Shown piece by piece: positions 1 to 9,400 of a stretch of DNA of 64,000 bases. The translations under genes were made by a program, and so were the position numbers. Location: contig NZ_CP013015.1 in NCBI RefSeq assembly GCF_001577525.1, forward strand, positions 2,406,656 through 2,470,655, written 5' to 3'. This DNA is from Candidatus Desulfofervidus auxilii. GTDB taxonomy: Bacteria > Desulfobacterota > Desulfofervidia > Desulfofervidales > Desulfofervidaceae. Numbering within the stretch: the stretch's first letter is position 1; each line of letters starts with the position of its first letter. The notes under the pieces are model-generated. The model had not been told where the DNA came from, did no database searches, and saw only the letters and a program-made list of their open reading frames with translations.

Positions 1-671
1 AATTGGGCATTGGGGAAAAAATATTGAAAAAGGAGCTTATCAAACCAAACAATGAGATTTCCTATAAAAAGGAGCAGAAAACCCCAGAAAATAAATAAGT
101 GAAATATGCCTGCATAAGTATCATTTGAAAAAATACTTGCATTTGTTAATGTCTCTTTTATTGCCTTAAAAACTCCTTTTTTAAAAAGAGTTTTAATCTC
201 TATTTTTCTTCCTTTTTTATACTTGGCATATTTTATAAAAAATCCTGTAAAGAAAGCAGCAAGGGAGACAATAGTAAAGGCGATAAAATAAATACTGCCT
301 CCTACCATAAAAATACCCGCCCTCTTTGTAAAATGGGCAGAATGACATTCAATGCAGTTAGGTGAGCTTTCGGTAAACACGTATTTTCCTGTCTTGGCAT
401 GACACTTTCCACAGATAATGATTAAGTCGTCTTTTTCAGGCACGCCGATAAAACCAAACTGTTCATCCATTGAGGTCTCATCATTTATCTCAGGATTTCC
501 ACCGTGACAGTCTTGGCAATATACTCCTGCTTTTTTATGAATACTCTTTTGAAAGGCGAGTACAGGTGTGGCGTCAACTCCTAAATGACAAGTCAGACAG
601 GTATTATTCTCTGCCTTCAACATAGAAGGAAAGATTAAAACCAGGGATAAAATAAAAATCTTTTTAATCAT
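1..671 (-). CDS. Tetrahaem c-type cytochrome with membrane domain (3' end cut by window edge)
   Basis: Translated directly from the minus strand; the frame is open from the ATG at 671 to base 1. A signal peptide of about 20 residues is followed by four CXXCH haem sites (CLTCH, CQDCH, CGKCH, CIECH) within about 120 residues. Then come a hydrophobic segment, a basic loop and the start of a second hydrophobic segment (AGIFHLFIFWGFLLLFIGN), like membrane quinone-reactive subunits. The ATG overlaps the etfA stop (ATGA), so translation is probably coupled. With ETF and a CCG Fe-S protein in the same operon, an electron-transfer role between ETF-linked oxidation and the quinone pool or periplasmic cytochromes is inferred. 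The exact family cannot be set because the C-terminus is missing. Confidence 0.8.
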   Translation of the reverse strand, partial: MIKKIFILSLVLIFPSMLKAENNTCLTCHLGVDATPVLAFQKSIHKKAGVYCQDCHGGNPEINDETSMDEQFGFIGVPEKDDLIIICGKCHAKTGKYVFTESSPNCIECHSAHFTKRAGIFMVGGSIYFIAFTIVSLAAFFTGFFIKYAKYKKGRKIEIKTLFKKGVFKAIKETLTNASIFSNDTYAGIFHLFIFWGFLLLFIGNLIVWFDKLLFQYFFPNAQ

Positions 672-1630
672 TTTCTAGCTTTTATTTCTTCCACCAAGGC
701 AGGCACTATATCAAAAATATCCCCTACCACACCATAATGAGCAGTTTGGAAGATAGGGGCATTGGGGTCTGTATTTATAGCAATGATTAAACCCGCATCT
801 TTCATGCCTTCTACATGCTCTGGAGCGCCTGAAATGCCGAGGCTGAGATAAAGCTTGGGCTTGACAGACTTACCTGACCTTCCTACGACCCTGGTTAAAG
901 GTAACCAGCCTTGATCAACCACAGGCCTTGACGCCGCTAAAGCACCTCCCAGTGCCTGAGCAAGTTCTTCTACTACTTCCAGGTTTTCCTGATTTTGAAT
1001 CCCTCTGCCTACAGCGACAAGGATATTTTCCTTTGTAATATCAATATCTTCTACCTCAGGAATGATAAATCTTTCAAATTTGATTTTTTCCTCTATTTCT
1101 GATAGAGAAAGCTCTTCCACCTCTTTTGTCCCTTCTACTTTCCCCTTTTCTGCAGGATAAGAACCTGGCAAAACGAGACACACCCCTTTATTATCCTTGA
1201 TTTTAACATCTGCCAGAATTTTCCCACCACATATAAGAGAAGTAGCCATTAAATGGCCGTTTTCTGCTTTTACATTCTTGCAGAAGGCCACCATGGGAAA
1301 ATTTAACTTTAAGGCAACAAAGCCTGCTAAATCCATGCCTATGCTGGTGTGACCAAATAAAATAAGCTCAGGTGCTCTATCTTTTAACACTTGAAACAGG
1401 ATATTTTGATAAATAAAAGGAGAAACCCCTTCTAATTTTTCATTATCTAAGAGCAATATCTTATCTGCCAAACCAAACTGAGGGACAAATTCTTTTACAC
1501 CCTTCCCAGCAAGCAATACATGCAAATCACCACCAGTTTTTTCTTTTATTTCCTGAGCCAACCCCAAAATTTCAAATGAGATCTCTTTCACCTCTCCTTG
1601 ATAAACTTCAGGAAAAACAAATATCTTCAT
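668..1630 (-). CDS. etfA: Electron transfer flavoprotein alpha subunit
   Basis: 320 residues, the usual size for EtfA. The N-terminal half is the Rossmann-like domain starting MKIFVFPEVYQGEV. The C-terminal half holds the FAD-binding signature around residues 205-300 (VAVGRGIQ, SRPVVDQGWLP, GISGAPEHVEGMKDAGLIIAIN is the recognisable order). It pairs with EtfB to carry two electrons from dehydrogenases such as acyl-CoA dehydrogenase to a membrane oxidoreductase. It lies 12 bp downstream of etfB in the same minus-strand operon, with a GGAGGAG-type ribosome site before the ATG, and overlaps the following cytochrome gene by 4 bp. The CCG protein upstream suggests the electron acceptor is the HdrD-like Fe-S protein rather than classical ETF-QO. 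Confidence 0.95.
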   Translation of the reverse strand: MKIFVFPEVYQGEVKEISFEILGLAQEIKEKTGGDLHVLLAGKGVKEFVPQFGLADKILLLDNEKLEGVSPFIYQNILFQVLKDRAPELILFGHTSIGMDLAGFVALKLNFPMVAFCKNVKAENGHLMATSLICGGKILADVKIKDNKGVCLVLPGSYPAEKGKVEGTKEVEELSLSEIEEKIKFERFIIPEVEDIDITKENILVAVGRGIQNQENLEVVEELAQALGGALAASRPVVDQGWLPLTRVVGRSGKSVKPKLYLSLGISGAPEHVEGMKDAGLIIAINTDPNAPIFQTAHYGVVGDIFDIVPALVEEIKARK

Positions 1631-1642
1631 TTTCTCCTCCTT

Positions 1643-2404
1643 TTATAGAAGGCCCTTGTTTTGAAGGGCTTCAGCAATCTTCTTTGCTACTTCTTCTGGT
1701 TCTCCTTCTATCATTTCAGCTCCTTTACCCACTTCTGGCATATACATCTTTTCTATCTCTATACCCGTTTCTACTTTAATTTCAGGGGCATCTATTTCTT
1801 CTATTTGAGCCGACTTCATAGCCGCCCGAATCTTGGCCACAGGTACATACCGAGGCGGTTTCTCGGCGGTCATCACTCCTAGTACCGCAGGGAGTTCAAC
1901 CTTATACTCACCATAGACACCACCAGGAAATTCTTTATTTACACAAAGGCTGCCATCTTCTTTTTTATATTTGGAGACAAGACCAATGTATGGAAGACTG
2001 AGATTTGTAGCCAAAAAGATGCCTGTCTGACCATCCAGGTCAGTTATCGCTTCACAGCCTGTGAGGATCAAATCATATTGCATATCCTTAATCATCTCAG
2101 TCAAAATAGAGGCATAAAGATGGGAATCCAGTTCTTCAAAATCCCCCATAATTTTAATAAGTCTATCTACTCCTTTTGCCGCAGCAGCATATAAGACATC
2201 GTCTACTTCCCCTATATCAGGAGCGATGACTGTTACTTCACCACCATATTTTTCTTTTAAGATAACAGCCTCTTCAATAGCATGGTCATCTGCCTCATTA
2301 ATAGTAAATCTCAAAAAAGAGGTATCAAGCCGCTTACCACTCTCATCTATCTCCAACTCTTCCACAAGATCTGGGACCATTTTTATAGGGACAATTATTT
2401 TCAT
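1643..2404 (-). CDS. etfB: Electron transfer flavoprotein beta subunit
   Basis: 253 residues, matching EtfB. It begins MKIIVPIKMVPDLVEELEID and contains the conserved DLILTGCEAITDLDGQTG segment (EtfB has TGxQAxDxDxGQ), then a GV(M)TAEKPPRYVP stretch typical of the family. It forms the AMP- or FAD-binding partner of EtfA. The segment with Cys and Glu (GCEAITD) differs from the usual GKQAIDDD, suggesting the non-bifurcating or respiratory-type ETF seen in anaerobes; this is inference. It follows the CCG Fe-S gene by one base, so the three genes are surely co-transcribed. Confidence 0.94.
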   Translation of the reverse strand: MKIIVPIKMVPDLVEELEIDESGKRLDTSFLRFTINEADDHAIEEAVILKEKYGGEVTVIAPDIGEVDDVLYAAAAKGVDRLIKIMGDFEELDSHLYASILTEMIKDMQYDLILTGCEAITDLDGQTGIFLATNLSLPYIGLVSKYKKEDGSLCVNKEFPGGVYGEYKVELPAVLGVMTAEKPPRYVPVAKIRAAMKSAQIEEIDAPEIKVETGIEIEKMYMPEVGKGAEMIEGEPEEVAKKIAEALQNKGLL

Positions 2405-2405
2405 C

Positions 2406-3611
2406 TTAACCTCCTATGGCTTCTAATAAAATTTCTGAAATATCCATTACCCTTATTTTTCCTTCTAGATTAAGCACCTTAACTGCATCCTCAAACATGG
2501 TAATATCTATGGGGCAAGCCACAGCAAGCACTTCTGCCCCTGTGGCCACTGCCTCTTTCACTCTTTTTTCAGCCGGTCTTTCCTTTATGTATTCCTTGCT
2601 AAAGCTATCAAGCCATACCCCACCACCGCCACCACCACAACATAAGGCATCTTCTTTTGTTCTTGGCATTTCTATTAATTTCAGACCATTTATAGACTTT
2701 AAAATCTCCCTAGGAGCATCAAAGACCTTATTTCTCCTGCCTAAATAACAGGGGTCATGATAAGTTACCTTATAAGGAAATTCATTTTGAAAAAGAGCTT
2801 CTAAATCAGCCAATCTTTGAGAAAGATATTGCGTATGATGCAACACTTTATACCTATAGCCAAATTTTGGATATTCATTAATAAGGGCATTATAGGCATG
2901 AGGATCAGGAGTAACTATTATATCAAAGTTGTATTTCTTAAGTTGTTTGGCATTATGTTCAACTAGCATTTCAAACAAGCCAAATTCTCCTGCTAATCTC
3001 TTTGAATCACCAATGCATTTTTCATCAGGACCAATAATACCAAAATCTACATTTAGTTTATGAAGTATTTTAGCCAGAGAAATGATAAGATTTTTTGCCC
3101 TCTGATGATAAGCACAAAAACACTCAGGAATTAAAAGGACGTTTACGGGTTTTTTATCCTTTTGCAAAATTTTTAATGGAACTCCTGCTTCCTTAACCCA
3201 ATTAATCCTCTTCCTGGGAGATTCTCCAAAGGGATTTCCATATCTGGCTACATTTTCAAGTGCCTTCTGAAGTTCAGACGGAACTCCCTTTTCATAAAGC
3301 ATGGCTGTTTCTCTTAAGACAGGAATCATAACATCTGTTAAAGGAATTTTTGCTGGACATCTCACAGTACAGGTATAGCATGAGGTGCAAAGCCATATTC
3401 CATGCCCGCTTAAAATTTCATCAAAATCTCCACCCCTCATGGCGGCAATCATCTTTCTTGTATTATAGTCCATACCTTCACCAAATGGACAAGAAGCACT
3501 ACATGTGCCACATTGGAGGCACTGCCTTATCTTTTCTCCATCAACTATAGCATATGCCCTTTCCTGAAAGACTTCATATAAATCTTGTGGCTGCACCTCT
3601 GCCTGCCCCAT
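2406..3611 (-). CDS. CCG-domain (HdrD/GlpC-like) Fe-S oxidoreductase
   Basis: 401 residues. The N-terminal third holds two 4Fe-4S ferredoxin motifs (CLQCGTCSASCP near residue 36 and CTSCYTCTVRCP near residue 75). The rest carries two cysteine-rich CCG-type domains: PECFCAYHQ near residue 162, and HDPCYLGRRN ... LCCGGGGGG near residues 285-330, followed by ACPID. This is the architecture of heterodisulfide reductase D, GlpC and ETF-linked Fe-S oxidoreductases. It is the first gene of the etf operon (AAGGAGG ribosome site before the ATG at 3611), so a role as electron acceptor or donor for EtfAB is likely. It has no membrane segment; the cytochrome at the operon end may anchor it. Confidence 0.88.
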   Translation of the reverse strand: MGQAEVQPQDLYEVFQERAYAIVDGEKIRQCLQCGTCSASCPFGEGMDYNTRKMIAAMRGGDFDEILSGHGIWLCTSCYTCTVRCPAKIPLTDVMIPVLRETAMLYEKGVPSELQKALENVARYGNPFGESPRKRINWVKEAGVPLKILQKDKKPVNVLLIPECFCAYHQRAKNLIISLAKILHKLNVDFGIIGPDEKCIGDSKRLAGEFGLFEMLVEHNAKQLKKYNFDIIVTPDPHAYNALINEYPKFGYRYKVLHHTQYLSQRLADLEALFQNEFPYKVTYHDPCYLGRRNKVFDAPREILKSINGLKLIEMPRTKEDALCCGGGGGGVWLDSFSKEYIKERPAEKRVKEAVATGAEVLAVACPIDITMFEDAVKVLNLEGKIRVMDISEILLEAIGG

Positions 3612-3820
3612 CTTAACCTCCTTAATTATCTTATAAACTATTATTAAACCCTAAAAAGTTATTTGTCAACAAAAATCTGCTCCGAAATTCCCCTTCTAAC
3701 CCCAAAACATCTTGTTTGGTTAATGTGAATCCGGTTTATTTTAAAACATGCATAATAAAAAAATATTTCTTGATCTAAGGACAAAAGATTCGGTGCTGGA
3801 TTTTAGATTGCATTTTTAAC

Positions 3821-3849
3821 TTGACATCTCAAATCTTGTATGTTATTAG
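3821..3849 (+). promoter_or_regulatory. Sigma-70-type promoter for the exporter gene
   Basis: TTGACA at 3821-3826 and TATTAG at 3844-3849 are separated by 17 bases. The -35 is perfect and the -10 matches 4 of 6. It lies 64 bp before the chosen start of the TauE/SafE gene, in the 283-bp gap between divergent genes. Confidence 0.55.
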
Positions 3850-3912
3850 AGTTTCTGTTTCAGAAATGTTTCACTAGGTTGTATTTACTTAATAATGAAA
3901 AGGAGAAATGGG

Positions 3913-4899
3913 ATGGGGAAGCACAGAAGGCTTTTTAGATGGAAATGGATAGTATTTTTGTTTATACTCATTTTGGTGATTACTGCAAGCATAGCAACAG
4001 TACAAGCAGCCCCGGGAGAGGCTATGGGAATGAGCCCATTGACATTTTTTATGGTATTTTTATTGGCTACCACGGTGATGGGCATTTTTGCGGTGCTGGC
4101 CGGTGTAGGTGGTGGTGTGGTATTTACGCCAATTATGATGGGATTTACCCCTGTAGACAGTTATATTATTAGAACTACAGGAATATTTATAGCTATGGCA
4201 GGCGCATTAGTGGCAGCTAGGCCTTTCTTAAGAAGAGGGATTGCTAATGTAAGATTATTATTTTATGGAGCAGTTCCTTATGCAGTATGCGCCTGTATTG
4301 GTGCACTTTTGGCAGGATATATAAAGGCTACTATGGGGATAAAAGGAGAGGCTTTTGTAAGAGGAGCGTTAGGTGTAATAGTCCTTGGTATAGCATCTTT
4401 ATTTATCTTTTTTGGAAAAAGGGTAGAATATCCCGATGTTAAAGAGGTTGATAGCTTTACCGAAAGATTGGCTCTGGCTATGGGCTACTGGGAAGAATCA
4501 CTTGGGAAAGTGATCAATTATAAACTTGCCAGGGCACATATAGGAGGGATTTTGTTTTGCGGTGTGGGTCTAATCTCAGGACTTTTTGGTTTAGGTGCAG
4601 GATGGGCCATGGTTCCTGTATTTAATTTGGTAATGCTTGCTCCGTTAAAGGTTGCAGCTACTTGTAGTAAAGTGATGATTGGAATAGGTGATACAGCCGC
4701 AGTGTGGCCATATATTATGGGTGGAGGAATGTTTCCCCTATTTGGTGTGCCTTGTATGATAGGTTTAATAGTGGGGACACTTATAGGGGCGAGGATTATG
4801 CTTATGATTAAGGCAGGATTCATTAGGTGGCTTATTATAATAGTTATGATTGGTGCCGGAGTTAGATTGTTAATGAAAGCTATACAAATGTGGCCATAG
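3913..4899 (+). CDS. TauE/SafE family sulfite/anion exporter
   Basis: About 328 residues with eight or so hydrophobic segments and the two half-repeats typical of TauE/SafE (PF01925). The glycine-rich AGVGGGVVFTPIMM near the first repeat and GLFGLGAGWAMVPVFNL in the second are the family signatures. Members export sulfite, sulfoacetate or related anions across the inner membrane. An upstream in-frame ATG at 3895 exists, but AGGAG at 3901-3905 sits 7 bases before the ATG at 3913, so the shorter start is chosen. The N-terminus (RWKWIVFLFILILVITASI) is a membrane segment or uncleaved signal. The small membrane gene 17 bp downstream is probably its partner. The substrate is not determinable; sulfite would suit a sulfur-metabolising anaerobe. 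Confidence 0.85.
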   Translation: MGKHRRLFRWKWIVFLFILILVITASIATVQAAPGEAMGMSPLTFFMVFLLATTVMGIFAVLAGVGGGVVFTPIMMGFTPVDSYIIRTTGIFIAMAGALVAARPFLRRGIANVRLLFYGAVPYAVCACIGALLAGYIKATMGIKGEAFVRGALGVIVLGIASLFIFFGKRVEYPDVKEVDSFTERLALAMGYWEESLGKVINYKLARAHIGGILFCGVGLISGLFGLGAGWAMVPVFNLVMLAPLKVAATCSKVMIGIGDTAAVWPYIMGGGMFPLFGVPCMIGLIVGTLIGARIMLMIKAGFIRWLIIIVMIGAGVRLLMKAIQMWP

Positions 4900-4916
4900 A
4901 AATATAGGAGGAAACA

Positions 4917-5354
4917 ATGCCTGAAGAAAAAGGACCAAAACCATTATTATCAGGTGTAATTTACGGAGAATGTGCTTACTGGATAACCCTTATAGGGATG
5001 CTGATTGGAATTGTTGGGATGGTACTGTATTTTTTTGGAGGGAAGCACTTTTTTGATGCTGAAACTGTAATCTCAGGACTTTTGTCAGGTAAAAGTGCTA
5101 CTGTTATCTGGCAAGAAGCTGCAGGCAGAGAATCCCTCCATGGGCATTGGTATCTTCACCAACTCTCATATAGCGATGCCATAGCGATGTTGGGTATTGG
5201 CATTTGCTGTCTCTCAGCAGTGGTTGGAGTATGGGGAGCGTTTTTGGGAATGGTAATAAAGAAGGAGAGGCCTTACTTTTACTGGATTTTTGCCCTAATT
5301 CTTGGTATTTTATTAATTTTAGCAGCTATGGGGAAAATCTCCTTACATCATTAA
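4917..5354 (+). CDS. Small three-helix membrane protein paired with the exporter
   Basis: 145 residues with three clear membrane segments (ITLIGMLIGIVGMVLYFFGG near 22-41, a second near 90-115, and YFYWIFALILGILLILAAMG near 121-140) and a soluble stretch between the first two. An AGGAGG ribosome site precedes the ATG and the gap to the exporter gene is only 17 bp, so they are one operon. TauE-like exporters are often encoded next to a small DUF1634-type membrane protein of similar size and topology. I cannot confirm that family from sequence alone, so the function is unknown beyond likely association with the exporter. Confidence 0.75.
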   Translation: MPEEKGPKPLLSGVIYGECAYWITLIGMLIGIVGMVLYFFGGKHFFDAETVISGLLSGKSATVIWQEAAGRESLHGHWYLHQLSYSDAIAMLGIGICCLSAVVGVWGAFLGMVIKKERPYFYWIFALILGILLILAAMGKISLHH

Positions 5355-5422
5355 TACTAGATATCCCTCATTTGCATAAAGTGTATATTTAGGAATCAAT
5401 TCTTATTGTTTGCAGTTAATGT

Positions 5423-6154
5423 ATGAGTAAGATAGTAACTCCGGAAGTGCTTCTTCAGAAATTTTCTGACAGGTTGAAGAGCAAAAGTAAAGATTTGAAA
5501 TACCTCATATACATGGGCAAGCATTTTGAAAAATGGCTTCAGTGTGAACTTGTGTTGTCTATGAGTGACATTGCACTCCCTGGTGTATTTGATGATAATT
5601 TTAAGGAGATGATATATGATGAGAGTGGAACGAAGGAGAAAGTTTGCGATATCACAATGGAATATCCCATCGAGGGTAAGGAACCAAGAAAAACTGATGT
5701 AATTATAGCAGAGAACCCATTTCTCTTTAAATTTGCAGACAAAGAGAACTGGCAGATATTTAAACAAGTTGATGTTAAAAAATGCAAAACAGAATACCGT
5801 AACACAAAATTTCATTATGTTGAACTTAAACAGATAAATTGGGTAGACATAAATTCTCCTGGCACCAAAATAAATAAAATTGTGGATGACTTGAAAAAAT
5901 ATTCAGACCTAGATTGGAGGAGTTTTAAACCAGTGTATAACCCAAGTAGTGTTATTTCAATGTGTTGTATTTCTTTTTGGGATTCTTCAAACCCATCAAG
6001 AGATATATCCCGAAGCGAGATTTATGAAGCCGCTAAAAAGGTGGGCAGGAATATTTGCAAAAAATGTGATGTTCATTATAAAATAAGCGGTTCTTTTCTT
6101 TGTGAAACAGTCACAGATGAAATATGTTTACTATTGGTTTTTTACAATATATAA
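5423..6154 (+). CDS. Orphan PD-(D/E)XK nuclease-like protein
   Basis: 243 residues, not a family I recognise with certainty. Residues 80-140 show a plausible nuclease core: KTDVIIAE (Asp92) on a strand, then HYVELKQINW with Glu134-x-Lys136, preceded by a helix with Glu36. That is the E...D...ExK layout of PD-(D/E)XK nucleases, including many type II restriction enzymes. Mixed hydrophilic content and no signal peptide indicate a cytoplasmic protein. It stands alone between the exporter pair and dnaE, with no methyltransferase. The gene has no good ribosome site and is unrelated to its neighbours, which fits acquisition by transfer. Alternative: a non-restriction nuclease or a decayed member. 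Confidence 0.5.
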   Translation: MSKIVTPEVLLQKFSDRLKSKSKDLKYLIYMGKHFEKWLQCELVLSMSDIALPGVFDDNFKEMIYDESGTKEKVCDITMEYPIEGKEPRKTDVIIAENPFLFKFADKENWQIFKQVDVKKCKTEYRNTKFHYVELKQINWVDINSPGTKINKIVDDLKKYSDLDWRSFKPVYNPSSVISMCCISFWDSSNPSRDISRSEIYEAAKKVGRNICKKCDVHYKISGSFLCETVTDEICLLLVFYNI

Positions 6155-6459
6155 ACTAAGGTAGCTAAAGAGCGATATGGCAAATGTATAGGAAAAGGAA
6201 TGTTTAAAAAGCTTACATAAAGGGGATATATTGGATTTTATTCAGAAACGAACAGCACCATATAATTCTACCGATATATCTCATTTTTAAAAATCATTTG
6301 TATTTGAGGGTAGTGTGAGGGTATTATTAGTTTCTGATTCTTTATAAGTTGTAGCAGCAAATTTTAAGATAAAGATTCTTTCGTTTATAAAACCCATTTT
6401 CTCCTTGCAAACTTTATTAGAAAGTTTTAAAAATTAGCATACTCAGAAGAGGATTTAAA
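6155..6459 (+). other. Gap between orphan nuclease gene and dnaE, with a possible decayed ORF
   Basis: 305 bp. A 38-codon frame at 6177-6290 reads MANV, a TAG stop at 6189, then EKECLKSLHKGDILDFIQKR and a further 13 residues before TAA. The part after the stop looks like real protein sequence and may be the remnant of a gene that once accompanied the nuclease, but it is too short to identify. The rest is AT-rich, with the dnaE ribosome site (GAAGAGGA) at its end. No terminator is seen. Confidence 0.3.
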
Positions 6460-9400
6460 ATGAACCAATTTGTTCATCTCCATGTTCATACTCAATATAG
6501 TCTTCTAGATGGGGCTATTCGCTTGCCGGATTTAATGGCTAAAGTGAAAGAATATAATATGCCAGCCGTAGCTATGACTGACCATGGAAATTTATTTGGA
6601 GTAATTGATTTTTATGAAATGGCTTTAGATAATGGGATAAAACCTATAATAGGATGTGAGGTTTATCTTGCTCAGGACCATAAACAAAAAACTAAGAAAG
6701 AAAAGCTGAATCATCTTCTCCTTTTAGCGGAAGATGAGATTGGTTACCACAATTTATTAAAATTAGTAAGTATTTCCCACCTAGAAGGTTTTTATTATAA
6801 GCCTCGGCTGGATAAAAATTTACTTGCTCAATATCATGAAGGACTTATTGCCCTGAGTGCTTGTCTGCAAGGAGAAGTGCCTAGTCTTATTCTTCAAAAT
6901 CGTTATGAAGATGCCCAAAATGCAGCTCAAACCTATATAGATATATTTGGTAAAGGAAACTTTTACTTAGAATTACAGGCAAATGGTTTGCCAGAGCAAG
7001 AAATTGCCAATAAAGAATTGATTAAATTAGGCAAAAAAATGGGATTACCTGTAGTAGCTACCAATGATTGTCATTATTTACAAAAAGAAGATGCTTCAGC
7101 TCATGATATTCTTCTTTGTATTCAAACAGGAAAAAATATAAATGACCAAAATAGAATGCGTTTTAGCACAGACCAGTTTTATTTTAAATCACCTCAAGAA
7201 ATGATAACCACCTTTTCCGAGATACCAGAGGCCATTAAAAATACCTTGGAAATCAAAGAAAGGTGTAATATTAAATTTGAACTTGACAACTATCATTTTC
7301 CTGTCTTTCCTCTCCCTGAAGGGGAAACAGTAAATAGTTATCTTATGAAAAGCGCTGAAAAGGGATTAAAGCAAAAATTATCTATTCTGGGCTTGAATGA
7401 TACCAAGCAAAAGGCCTATTGGGAAAGATTAAACTATGAGTTAAAAGTAATTACCCAAATGGGTTTTGCGGGATATTTTTTGATTGTAGCAGATATCATC
7501 AAACAGGCCAAAAAAAGGGGGATTTTAGTTGGTCCTGGTCGAGGTTCTGCTGCAGGGAGTTTGGTAGCCTATGCCCTAGATATCACTGAAATAGACCCAC
7601 TTCCTTATAATTTACTCTTTGAGAGATTTTTAAACCCTGAAAGAAAGAGCTTACCTGATATAGATACCGATATTTGTATGGAAAGACGGGATGAAGTATT
7701 AAAATATATTTCTCGCAAATATGGAGGTAAAGAGCATGTAGCCCAAATTATTACCTTTGGTAAGATGCAAGCACGTGCAGTAGTGCGAGATGTAGGTCGT
7801 GCCCTAAATATGCCTTATCAGGAAGTAGATAGAATTGCTAAACTTATTCCTCCTTTTTTAAATATTACCTTAACAGATGCCATAAAGACTGAACCTAGAT
7901 TGCAAGAACAAGCCAAGCAAGACAAAAGAGTGAGGAAACTACTAGAAGTTGCCCAACGGTTAGAAGGTTTGCCCCGACATGCTTCTACCCATGCTGCAGG
8001 GGTAGTTATCTCTGATAAGCCTTTAGTGCATTATTTACCTTTATCCCGTGGCACCAAAGGTGAAGTGATTACCCAGTTTGACATGAAAGGAGTAGAGCGA
8101 GTTGGATTAATTAAATTTGATTTTTTGGGATTGAAGACCCTGACGGTGATTAATAAGACCCTCTCTTTGATCAAAAAGCATACTGGGAATGAATTTGATT
8201 TAAACCATATTTCTTTAAAAGATAAACCTACCTATAAACTCCTTTCTAATGGTGATACTACTGGTGTATTTCAGTTAGAAAGCTCCGGTATGAAGGAGCT
8301 TTTGAGAAGGCTTAAACCTAATTGTTTTGAAGATTTGATTGCCTTGATTGCCCTTTATCGTCCTGGACCGTTGGAAAGTGGGATGGTAGAGGATTTTATT
8401 AAACGCAAACACCGTAAAGTATCCATAAAGTATGATTTACCCCAACTTGAACCTATTTTGAAAGAAACTTATGGGGTTATTCTTTATCAAGAACAAGTAA
8501 TGCAAATTGCCGTGACACTCGCAGGTTATACATCAGGACAGGCTGATAATCTACGTAAGGCTATGGGAAAGAAAAAACCAGAAATCATGGCACAGGAGAA
8601 AAAACTGTTTATAGAAGGCGCTGTAAAAAATGGTATTTCTAGAGAAAAAGCAGAGCATATTTTCAATTTAATAGAGAAGTTTGCTGGATATGGTTTTAAT
8701 AAGTCTCACAGCACGGCCTATGCCTTGATCGCTTATCGCACTGCTTATTTAAAGGCCCACTATCCACTGGAGTTCATGGCTGCCTTGTTAACTTGTGAAA
8801 TGACATCTCAGGATGAAATAGTGAAATATGTCAATGAGTGTAGAGAGAAAAAAATAGAAATTTTACCTCCGGACATAAATCGCAGTGAGATAGACTTTGT
8901 AGTGGAAGATAATAAAATTCGGTTTAGCCTGGCCGCCATTAAGAATGTAGGGACAGCGGCAGTGCCTTATATTTTAAAGGCTAGAGCAAAGAAACCTTTT
9001 AGCTCTTTAGCTGATTTCTGTGAGCGGGTGGATGCCCATAAGGTAAATAAACGGGTGATTGAGAGTCTGATTAAGGCAGGTGCCTTTGATTGTTTAAACA
9101 CTAAACGTTCACAATTAATGTTTATTCTGCAAAAGACAATGGAAAAGGCGCACCGTAAGCAACGAGGGTTAAGAGAAAATCAATTAACTCTATTCGATTT
9201 AGCAGAAACAGATGTTTCAGACATCTCCTTGCCTACTATGGATGAATGGACTGAAGAGATGAGGCTTAATTATGAAAAGGAGGCTCTAGGTTTTTATCTT
9301 ACAGGACATCCATTACATAGTTATGAAGAGACTTTAAAGGAATTGAGCAATACCAATACAGAGGAAATCAAAGATTTAGCTGACCATACACCAGTGATGT

